A DNA stretch of 64,000 nucleotides from Candidatus Lutibacillus vidarii. GTDB lineage: Bacteria; Actinomycetota; Actinomycetes; Actinomycetales; Dermatophilaceae. The DNA lies in NCBI GenBank assembly GCA_016717165.1, contig JADKGA010000002.1, positions 310,001 to 374,000 of the forward strand, written 5' to 3'. How positions within the stretch are numbered: the first letter of the stretch is position 1; each line of letters opens with the position of its first letter. Under the pieces are notes generated by a model that worked only from the letters and a program-made list of their open reading frames with translations, did not search any database and had not been told where the DNA came from. Below are positions 1 to 7,089 of this stretch, in pieces. The translations under genes and the position numbers were made by a program.

Positions 1-44
1 ACATCCCCACCCGTGACGAGCGCGACGAGCGAGGACGAGAGACG

Positions 45-1403
45 GTGACGAGCGCAGCACAGCGCCCGGGCAGCGACGGCACGGCGGCAGCCGAGGCCAA
101 CGAGTCCGCCGAGACCGCCACGGTCGATCCTCCCGTCCAGAGCGCCGATGTCGTCGTCGTCGGCGCGGGCCCAGGGGGCTCGGCCACCGCGGCCTATCTC
201 GCCGCTCACGGCGTCGACGTCCTCCTCCTCGAGAAGGCGACCTTCCCTCGGGACAAGATCTGCGGTGACGGGCTGACCCCCCGGGCGGTCAAGGAGCTGG
301 TCCACCTCGGCATCGACACCACCGGCTGGCAGCGCACCAAGGGGCTACGGATCCTCGGCGGCGGTCACCACTTCACCCTTGACTGGCCGGACACCGCGAC
401 CTTCCCGAGCTACGGCCTGGTCCGCACCCGGCGCCAGCTCGACGAGACCCTCGCCCGGCACGCCGTGGCCCGCGGGGCCAGGCTGCAGGAGCGGACCTCG
501 GTCACCGACCCGGTGACCGACGGCCGAGGCCGGGTCGTCGGCGTCCGAGCCAAGCTGCTCGACGACCAGGGCAGGGCGACCGGGCAGACCCAGGAGATCC
601 GCGCCAAGGTCGTCGTCGCCGCCGACGGGGTCTCCTCCCGGCTGGCCACCGCGGTCGGGCGGCCCAAGCGCGAGGACCGGGTCATGGGCGTCGCGGTCCG
701 GGCGTACTACACGACGCCGCAGCGCGACGAGTACCTCGAGAGCCACCTCGAGCTGTGGACCACCGACGAGGCCGGCAACCGGATGCTAATGCCCGGCTAC
801 GGCTGGCTCTTCCCGCTCGAGGACGGCCGGACCAATGTCGGCCTCGGCATCCTCGACACCTCCAGCGCCTTCGGCCAGACCGACTACCGCGACGTCATGC
901 GCCGCTGGGTCGACGGGCTCGGGGACCGCTGGCAGCTCGAGCACGACGCCACCGCGGGCCCGATCCGCGGCGCGGCCCTTCCGATGGGCTTCAACCGCAC
1001 CCCCCTGTATGCCGACGGGCTGCTCCTCGTCGGGGACGCCGGCGGCATGGTCAACCCGTTCAACGGCGAGGGCATCGACTACGCCCTCGAGGCCGCGCGG
1101 GTCGGGGCGGACATCATCGCCCAGGCGCTCTCCCGCAGCACTGACCCGGCGCGCGAGCGCGTCCTGGCGTCATACCCAAAGGTCATGAAGGCCGAGCTGG
1201 GAGGCTACTTCACGCTGGGACGGTGGTTCGCGCACGCCATCGGCAACCCGGAGGTCATGCGCCTGGCCACCAAGTACGGACTGCCGCGCACCACGCTGAT
1301 GAGGTTCCTCCTCAAGATCATGGCGAACCTCCCCGAGGCCCGCGGCGGGCGGGTCGACGACCGGATCATCCACGCCCTCTCGAGCCTGGCTCCGGACGCA
1401 TGA
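45..1403 (+). CDS. Geranylgeranyl reductase family FAD-dependent oxidoreductase (MenJ-like)
   Basis: A 452-aa flavoprotein. Residues 40-45 form the GxGxxG FAD-binding turn, the second strand ends in LLLEK near 61-64, and the family motif CGDG sits at 73-76. A second FAD-contact block (VGDAGGMVNPFNGEG) lies near residues 328-342. Family members saturate isoprenyl chains; in actinobacteria this includes the menaquinone side chain (MenJ) and the gene commonly neighbours nuo genes. The polyprenyl synthase at the far end of the nuo operon supports a role in making the quinone used by complex I, which is inference. The start is GTG 45, preceded by purine-rich GAGGACGAGA. Action on other isoprenoid lipids cannot be excluded. 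Confidence 0.88.
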   Translation: MTSAAQRPGSDGTAAAEANESAETATVDPPVQSADVVVVGAGPGGSATAAYLAAHGVDVLLLEKATFPRDKICGDGLTPRAVKELVHLGIDTTGWQRTKGLRILGGGHHFTLDWPDTATFPSYGLVRTRRQLDETLARHAVARGARLQERTSVTDPVTDGRGRVVGVRAKLLDDQGRATGQTQEIRAKVVVAADGVSSRLATAVGRPKREDRVMGVAVRAYYTTPQRDEYLESHLELWTTDEAGNRMLMPGYGWLFPLEDGRTNVGLGILDTSSAFGQTDYRDVMRRWVDGLGDRWQLEHDATAGPIRGAALPMGFNRTPLYADGLLLVGDAGGMVNPFNGEGIDYALEAARVGADIIAQALSRSTDPARERVLASYPKVMKAELGGYFTLGRWFAHAIGNPEVMRLATKYGLPRTTLMRFLLKIMANLPEARGGRVDDRIIHALSSLAPDA

Positions 1404-1417
1404 GCGGGCACCTCGTC

Positions 1418-1437
1418 CGTGCGGTGAGACCCGCACG
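1418..1437 (+). terminator. Short hairpin after the reductase gene (weak terminator candidate)
   Basis: A 7-bp perfect stem (CGTGCGG/CCGCACG) with a 6-nt loop lies 15 bp past the stop codon and has no T-tract. It could terminate the reductase transcript before nuoA, or be incidental in GC-rich DNA. Confidence 0.3.
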
Positions 1438-1470
1438 TCATCCTCGGTATGCCGGGCAGGCCAGCGCCAG

Positions 1471-1499
1471 CAGGTCCCCCCTAGGATGGGGGAGACCTG
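1471..1499 (+). promoter_or_regulatory. Leader hairpin just upstream of nuoA
   Basis: CAGGT-CCCCC pairs with GGGGG-AG-ACCTG (ten pairs with a 2-nt bulge) around a short loop and ends 15 bp before the nuoA ribosome-binding site (GAAAGGGG, 1515-1522). It would form in any transcript entering the nuo operon. Attenuation or mRNA stabilisation is possible; no Rex-type operator was recognised here. Confidence 0.35.
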
Positions 1500-1533
1500 G
1501 CTCGGTCCGTTCTCGAAAGGGGATCGACGCACG

Positions 1534-1899
1534 ATGACCAACCCATACGTGCCGATCATCATCATGGTCGCCCTGGGGGCGGCTTTCGCCCTGATCTCGG
1601 TGGGAACGAGCCTGATCGTCGGCCCCAAGCGCTACAACCGGGCCAAGATGGAGGCCTACGAGTGCGGGATCCAGCCGACCCCGCACGCGTCCGGCGGCGG
1701 CAAGGTGCCGATCAAGTACTACCTCACCGCCATGCTCTTCATCATCTTCGACATCGAGTCGGTCTTCCTCTACCCGTTCGCGGTCGCCTTCGATCGGCTC
1801 GGCCTGTTCGCCCTCGTCGAGATGGTCCTGTTCATCGTCACCGTGTTCGTCGCCTACGCCTATGTATGGCGCCGCGGCGGCCTCGACTGGGACTACTGA
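1534..1899 (+). CDS. nuoA: NADH-quinone oxidoreductase subunit A
   Basis: A 121-aa membrane subunit of complex I, first gene of the complete nuo operon. It carries the conserved loop YECGIQP and the acidic intramembrane motif FDIESVFLYP, both hallmarks of NuoA and of the quinone-site hinge region. An in-frame start exists at 1486, but ATG 1534 is preferred because GAAAGGGG lies 11 bp upstream and the product then has the usual family length. nuoB follows after 13 bp. Confidence 0.97.
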   Translation: MTNPYVPIIIMVALGAAFALISVGTSLIVGPKRYNRAKMEAYECGIQPTPHASGGGKVPIKYYLTAMLFIIFDIESVFLYPFAVAFDRLGLFALVEMVLFIVTVFVAYAYVWRRGGLDWDY

Positions 1900-1912
1900 G
1901 GAAGGAGGCGAC

Positions 1913-2467
1913 ATGGGACTCGAAGAACAGCTCCCCTCAGGGATCCTCCTCTCGACGATCGAGGGCCTGGCCGGGTACATGCGCAAGGCCTCGATGTGGC
2001 CGGCGACCTTCGGGCTGGCCTGCTGCGCGATCGAGATGATGGCCGTCGGGACCCCCGACTACGACATCGCCCGGTTCGGCATGGAGCGCTTCTCGGCCAC
2101 GCCGCGCCAGGCCGACCTGATGATCGTCGCCGGGCGCGTCTCGCAGAAGATGGCTCCGGTCGTCCGCCAGGTCTACGACCAGATGCCGAACCCCAAGTGG
2201 GTCATCGCCATGGGCGTCTGCGCGAGCAGCGGGGGGATGTTCAACAACTATGCGATCGTCCAGGGCGTCGACCACATCGTGCCCGTCGACATCTACCTGC
2301 CCGGCTGCCCGCCGCGGCCGGAAATGCTCCTCAACGCGATCATCACGCTGCACAAGGAGATCGTGAAGATGCCGCTCGGGGCCAACCGGGTCGCAGCCGC
2401 CCGCGCCGCGGAGGAGGCCGCCCTCGCCGCGACGCCCACCCACCAGATGAAGGGGCTGCTGGCATGA
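1913..2467 (+). CDS. nuoB: NADH-quinone oxidoreductase subunit B
   Basis: A 184-aa peripheral-arm subunit that holds the terminal [4Fe-4S] cluster N2 and forms the quinone pocket with NuoD. All four N2 cysteines are visible: the CC pair in LACCAIEM, one in GVCASSGG and one in PGCPPRPE. GAAGGAGG at 1901-1908 is a near-ideal ribosome-binding site and fixes ATG 1913 over the in-frame upstream start inside nuoA. The stop overlaps the nuoC start as ATGA. Confidence 0.98.
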   Translation: MGLEEQLPSGILLSTIEGLAGYMRKASMWPATFGLACCAIEMMAVGTPDYDIARFGMERFSATPRQADLMIVAGRVSQKMAPVVRQVYDQMPNPKWVIAMGVCASSGGMFNNYAIVQGVDHIVPVDIYLPGCPPRPEMLLNAIITLHKEIVKMPLGANRVAAARAAEEAALAATPTHQMKGLLA

Positions 2468-3177
2468 CCGAGGTGGACCAGCACGCCAACCTCCCCGCCA
2501 ACGAAGGCGCGCTCGGTGACCCGGTCGTCATCGGCGTCCGGACCGGGATGTTCGGGGCGACCACGGGGCACGACACGACCGGCTACGGCGGCCTGGTCAC
2601 CCCGATCGTCCTCCCGGGCGCGTCACCGCGGCCCTACGGCGGCTACTTCGACGAGGTCGCCGACGCGCTCGCGGCTCGCCTGGGCCAGCAGGGCTATGCC
2701 GCGGCCATCGAGAAGGTCGTCGTCGACCGGGGCGAGATGACCCTGGTCGTCAGGCGTGAGCACATTGTCCAGGTCATGCAGACCCTGCGCGACGACCCGG
2801 CGCTGCGCTTCGAGATGTGCCTGGGGGTCTCGGGTGTGCACTACCCGGGCGAGGCAGGCCGCGAGCTGCACGCGGCATACCCGCTGCTGTCCATCACCCA
2901 TGGGAGCCGCCGGCTGCGCGTGGAGGTGACCTGCCCGGACGCCGACCCGCACATCCCGTCGGTCGTCTCGGTCTACCCCGCGAACACCTGGCACGAGCGC
3001 GAGACGTGGGACATGTTCGGCATCATCTTCGACGGCCACCCGGCCCTGACCCGGATCCTCATGCCGGACGACTGGCCGGGCCACCCGCAGCGCAAGGACT
3101 ACCCCCTCGGCGGCATCCCCGTGGAGTACAAGGGCGCCACCGTCCCACCGCCGGACCAGCGGAGGTCCTACTCCTGA
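2464..3177 (+). CDS. nuoC: NADH-quinone oxidoreductase subunit C
   Basis: A 237-aa 30-kDa-type subunit of the peripheral arm that packs against NuoB and NuoD. The signature ERETWDMFGI and the downstream RILMPDDW...RKDYPLGG block identify it. Its N-terminal ~65 residues are a Gly/Pro-rich actinobacterial extension. The start ATG overlaps the nuoB stop, and its own stop overlaps nuoD by one base, implying translational coupling. It is separate from NuoD here, whereas in E. coli the two are fused. Confidence 0.97.
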   Translation: MTEVDQHANLPANEGALGDPVVIGVRTGMFGATTGHDTTGYGGLVTPIVLPGASPRPYGGYFDEVADALAARLGQQGYAAAIEKVVVDRGEMTLVVRREHIVQVMQTLRDDPALRFEMCLGVSGVHYPGEAGRELHAAYPLLSITHGSRRLRVEVTCPDADPHIPSVVSVYPANTWHERETWDMFGIIFDGHPALTRILMPDDWPGHPQRKDYPLGGIPVEYKGATVPPPDQRRSYS

Positions 3178-4541
3178 TGAGCACGACGACCATGGGCGCA
3201 GGCCGAGACCCATACGCCACGACCGCCGCCGACGAGGCCGCCGCCGACGGTGCGACCGTCTACTCCTCCGGGGGCGGCGACTGGGACGACCTCGCCGACG
3301 AGGTGACCTCGCTCCACGAGGAGCGCGTCGTCGTCAACATGGGGCCCCAGCACCCCTCGACGCACGGCGTCCTCCGGCTCATCCTCGAGCTCGACGGCGA
3401 GACCGTCACCGAGGCGCGCGCCGGTATTGGATATCTCCACACCGGTATTGAGAAGAACATGGAGTTCCGCACCTGGGTCCAGGGCGTGACCTTCTGCACC
3501 CGGATGGACTACCTCACCCCGATGTTCCAGGAGACCGCCTACTGCCTCGCGGTGGAGAAGCTCCTCGGCATCACCGACGACGTGCCGGCCCGGGCGAGCA
3601 TCATCCGGGTCCTCATGATGGAGCTCACCCGGATCTCGTCGCACCTGGTCTGCCTCGGCACCGGTGGCATGGAGATGGGCGCGACGACCGTGATGACGGT
3701 CGGCTTCCGCGAGCGGGAGCGGGTCTTCAAGGTCATCGAGGCGGTCACCGGCCTGCGGATGAACAACGCCTTCATCCGTCCTGGCGGGGTCGCGCAGGAC
3801 GTGCTCCCCGAGCACATCGCGCTCTGCCGCGAGCAGGTGCCGCTGATCCGTCGCGGCCTCGGTGAGCTCGAGCGGCTCATCAACGAGAACCCGATCGTCA
3901 AGGGCCGCATGGTCGACGTCGGCATCCTCGACCTCACCGGCTGTGTGGCGCTGGGCATCACCGGCCCGATGCTGCGCTCGACCGGACTGCCGCACGACCT
4001 GCGTCGCGCCGCGCCCTACTGCGGGTACGAGGGCTACGACTTCGACGTCGTCACCTGGGACAGCTCCGACGCCTACGGTCGGCTGCGGGTCCGCATGGAG
4101 GAGATGTACCAGTCGCTGCGGATCATCGAGCAGGCCTGCGACAAGCTCGAGGCGACGCCCGGGCCGGTCATGGTGGCCGACCCGCGGATCGCCTGGCCGG
4201 CCCAGCTCGCCGTCGGCAGCGACGGCATGGGCAACTCGCTGGACCACATCCGGCACATCATGGGCGAGTCGATGGAGTCGCTCATCCACCATTTCAAGCT
4301 CGTCACCGAGGGCTTCCGGGTGCCTCCGGGCCAGGTGTATGTCGCTGTCGAGTCCGCCAAGGGCGAGCTCGGCTGCCACGCCGTCTCCGATGGCGCGACC
4401 AGGCCCTACCGGGTGCACTTCCGTGACCCGAGCTTCAACAACCTGCAGGCGACCTCGCTGGTGTGCGAAGGCGGCCAGGTCGCTGACGTCATCGTCGCGG
4501 TCGCCTCGATTGACCCCGTTATGGGAGGTGTGGACCGCTGA
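3177..4541 (+). CDS. nuoD: NADH-quinone oxidoreductase subunit D
   Basis: A 454-aa 49-kDa-type subunit that lines the quinone-binding cavity with NuoB. Conserved segments include MGPQHPSTHG (with the His that lies at the quinone head group in structures), GYLHTGIEK and the C-terminal DPVMGGVDR. About 50 acidic, poorly conserved residues precede the core. This is the only nuoD in the window; the second nuo cluster lacks one, so it may have to serve both complexes. The start ATG overlaps the nuoC stop (TGATG). Confidence 0.98.
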   Translation: MSTTTMGAGRDPYATTAADEAAADGATVYSSGGGDWDDLADEVTSLHEERVVVNMGPQHPSTHGVLRLILELDGETVTEARAGIGYLHTGIEKNMEFRTWVQGVTFCTRMDYLTPMFQETAYCLAVEKLLGITDDVPARASIIRVLMMELTRISSHLVCLGTGGMEMGATTVMTVGFRERERVFKVIEAVTGLRMNNAFIRPGGVAQDVLPEHIALCREQVPLIRRGLGELERLINENPIVKGRMVDVGILDLTGCVALGITGPMLRSTGLPHDLRRAAPYCGYEGYDFDVVTWDSSDAYGRLRVRMEEMYQSLRIIEQACDKLEATPGPVMVADPRIAWPAQLAVGSDGMGNSLDHIRHIMGESMESLIHHFKLVTEGFRVPPGQVYVAVESAKGELGCHAVSDGATRPYRVHFRDPSFNNLQATSLVCEGGQVADVIVAVASIDPVMGGVDR

Positions 4542-5779
4542 TGTCCACCGGCAACGCCTCTGGCCACCTGCACGTAGCCGCCGAGTCCAAGGCGCCGTAT
4601 GACGACCAGACGCTGGAGTCGCTGCGCGCCGATGCCCTGGCCATCATCGCCCGGTACCCTCAGCCGCGCTCGGCGCTGCTGCCGATGCTGCACCTGGTCC
4701 AGTCCGTCGACGGATATGTCACCGGGCGCGGGATCGCCTTGTGCGCTGAGCTGCTCGGGCTGTCCACCGCAGAGGTCAGTGGGGTCGCGACCTTCTACAC
4801 CCAGTTCAAGCGGCACCCCAACGGGGAGTACACCGTCGGGGTCTGCACGAACACGCTGTGCGCCATCATGGGCGGCGACATCATCTGGGAGCACATCAGC
4901 GAGTACCTCGGCGTCGGGCACGACGAGACCACCCTCGACGGCAAGATCACCTTGGAGAAGGTCGAGTGCAATGCGGCCTGCGACTATGCGCCGGTCGTCA
5001 TGGTCAACTGGGAGTTCTACGACAACCAGACGCCGGAGTCGACCCGTGAGCTCGTCGACTCGCTGCGCGATGGTGACGATGTGCGTCCGTCCCGTGGGCC
5101 GAACCGCCAGTGCACCTTCAAGGAGATGTCCCGGGTCCTCGCCGGCTTCCACGACGGCTTGGCCGACGAGGGTGTCGGTGCCGGCGAGGCGTCGCTGCTC
5201 GGCCTGAGGATCGCCAAGGAGCGCGGCTGGACCGCGCCCGCCGGGGCTGCGCCGCTGGAGCCGGTTATCGTGTCGGTTCCCGAGGCCAAGCCCGCCACTG
5301 CTCCCCCCGCGGAAGCAGTGGCCGTTGCGTCGCCCGCTGAAGCAGCGGCTGTTGCGTCGGTTGCTGAAGCAGCGGCTGGTGCTCCGGTTGGCAGTGCGCG
5401 CCGCCGGGTCGTCCGGCGCCGTGGCGGCGAGGCTGCGCCGCAGCAGGACGTGGCGCCGAGTGCACCGGCCGCCGAGTCAGCACCGGTAGCCACGGAGAGC
5501 GTGGCGCCCGCAGCGCTGGTCGACATACCGGCGGGTTCGTCCGGGACCCACGCCCAGGGCAGGTTCGGTGCGGACTCGGCCGTTCCCGCGGCCGACGGCA
5601 GCGGACCCGCGGGCTGGGACATCAAGGGCAACGCCGACTCGATGCTCTTCCACACCCCGCAGTCGCCGTGGTACCGGCGGACCAAGGCCGAGGTGTGGTT
5701 CCGCAGCGAGGAGGCGGCGCTCGCCGCCGGTTTCACCAACGCGCTGGACCGTCGACGTGGTGCGAAGGAGGAGTCATGA
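4541..5779 (+). CDS. nuoE: NADH-quinone oxidoreductase subunit E with long C-terminal extension
   Basis: A 412-aa protein, far longer than the ~160-180 aa of classic NuoE. The N-terminal ~175 residues are the thioredoxin-like domain with the N1a [2Fe-2S] ligands (CTNTLC and CNAAC). An Ala/Val/Pro-rich stretch with AEA and VASP repeats and an RRRVVRRRGG basic patch follows (~245-350). The last ~55 residues form a compact module containing IKGNADSMLFHTP and TKAEVWF. This resembles the small C-terminal module, called the sunset domain in some annotations, that also tails certain actinobacterial ribosomal proteins; that naming is from memory. NuoE pairs with NuoF in the NADH-oxidising module. Its stop overlaps the nuoF start. 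Confidence 0.95.
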   Translation: MSTGNASGHLHVAAESKAPYDDQTLESLRADALAIIARYPQPRSALLPMLHLVQSVDGYVTGRGIALCAELLGLSTAEVSGVATFYTQFKRHPNGEYTVGVCTNTLCAIMGGDIIWEHISEYLGVGHDETTLDGKITLEKVECNAACDYAPVVMVNWEFYDNQTPESTRELVDSLRDGDDVRPSRGPNRQCTFKEMSRVLAGFHDGLADEGVGAGEASLLGLRIAKERGWTAPAGAAPLEPVIVSVPEAKPATAPPAEAVAVASPAEAAAVASVAEAAAGAPVGSARRRVVRRRGGEAAPQQDVAPSAPAAESAPVATESVAPAALVDIPAGSSGTHAQGRFGADSAVPAADGSGPAGWDIKGNADSMLFHTPQSPWYRRTKAEVWFRSEEAALAAGFTNALDRRRGAKEES

Positions 5780-7089
5780 CGACCGCCCTCACCCCGATCC
5801 TCACCGCGTTCTGGGACCACCCGCAGTCGTGGAAGCTGGCGACCTACGAGGCCCATGACGGCTACCGCGCCTGGCGCAAGGCCCTCGGTATGGCGCCCGC
5901 CGACATCATCACCGCGGTCAAGGACAGCAGCATCCGGGGTCGAGGCGGCGCCGGCTTCCCGACCGGCATGAAGTGGTCCTTCATGAGCCCGCCCGACGGT
6001 GGCGCGCGCTACCTGGTCGTCAACGCCGACGAGTCCGAGCCGGGCACCTGCAAGGACATCCCGCTCATGATGGCCAACCCGCATGTCCTCATCGAGGGCG
6101 TCGCGATCTCCGCCTACGCGATCGGCTGCTCGCACGCCTTCGTCTACCTGCGCGGCGAGGTCGTCCATGTCTACCGGCGGCTGCTTCGCGCCGTCGAGGA
6201 GGCCCGCACCGCCGGGCATATCGGCCGCAATGTGCACGGCAGCGGCGTCGACATGGAGATCACCATCCACGCCGGCGCGGGCGCCTACATCTGCGGCGAG
6301 GAGACCGCGCTGCTGGACTCCCTGGAGGGGCGCCGCGGCCAGCCTCGCCTCAAGCCGCCGTTCCCCGGCGCCGCGGGCCTGTACGCCCGGCCGACCTCGG
6401 TCAACAATGTCGAGTCGATCGCCTCGGTGCCCGGGATCGTCCTGCACGGCGCGGACTGGTTCAAGTCGATGGGGACCGAGAAGTCGACCGGCTTCGGCAT
6501 CTTCAGCCTCTCCGGCCACGTCCGCAACCCGGGCCAGTTCGAGGCCCCGCTCGGCATCACGATGCGCGAGCTGATCGAGCTGGCCGGCGGGATGCGCGAC
6601 CCGAGCAAGAAGATCAAGTTCTGGACCCCGGGTGGCTCCTCCACCCCGCTGTTCACCGACCAGCACCTCGACGTGCCGCTGGACTTCGAGTCGGTCGGCG
6701 CGGCCGGGTCGATGCTCGGCACCCGCGCCCTGCAGGTCTTCGACGAGACCACCTGCGTGGTCCGAGCCGTCGACCGGTGGACCGACTTCTACAAGCACGA
6801 GTCGTGCGGCAAGTGCACCCCCTGCCGGGAGGGCACCTGGTGGCTCAAGCAGATCCTCGGCCGCCTCGAGCGCGGCGAGGGCTCCGAGGAGGACCTCGGC
6901 AAGCTCCTGGACATCTGCGACAACATCCTCGGCCGCAGCTTCTGCCCGCTCGGTGACGGCGCGACCTCGTGCATCACCAGCTCGATCCAGTACTTCCGCG
7001 ACGAGTACCTCGCCCACCTCACTCACGGGGGCTGCCCGTTCGACCGCGACGCCTCGTCGCTGTTCGCCAAGGAAGGCGCATCCGTATGA
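5776..7089 (+). CDS. nuoF: NADH-quinone oxidoreductase subunit F
   Basis: A 437-aa subunit that oxidises NADH through FMN and passes electrons to cluster N3. The FMN/NADH-binding segments GRGGAGFPTG and YICGEETALLDSLEG are intact. The N3 cysteines appear in SCGKCTPCREG and in the later SFCPLGD. ATG 5776 follows GAAGGAGGAG and overlaps the nuoE stop, which rules out the longer in-frame start inside nuoE. Confidence 0.98.
   Translation: MTTALTPILTAFWDHPQSWKLATYEAHDGYRAWRKALGMAPADIITAVKDSSIRGRGGAGFPTGMKWSFMSPPDGGARYLVVNADESEPGTCKDIPLMMANPHVLIEGVAISAYAIGCSHAFVYLRGEVVHVYRRLLRAVEEARTAGHIGRNVHGSGVDMEITIHAGAGAYICGEETALLDSLEGRRGQPRLKPPFPGAAGLYARPTSVNNVESIASVPGIVLHGADWFKSMGTEKSTGFGIFSLSGHVRNPGQFEAPLGITMRELIELAGGMRDPSKKIKFWTPGGSSTPLFTDQHLDVPLDFESVGAAGSMLGTRALQVFDETTCVVRAVDRWTDFYKHESCGKCTPCREGTWWLKQILGRLERGEGSEEDLGKLLDICDNILGRSFCPLGDGATSCITSSIQYFRDEYLAHLTHGGCPFDRDASSLFAKEGASV

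Noticed and set aside
1404..1533. Rex (NADH-sensing) operator before nuoA
   Set aside because: No TTGTGAA-type half-site pair could be found in the gap.
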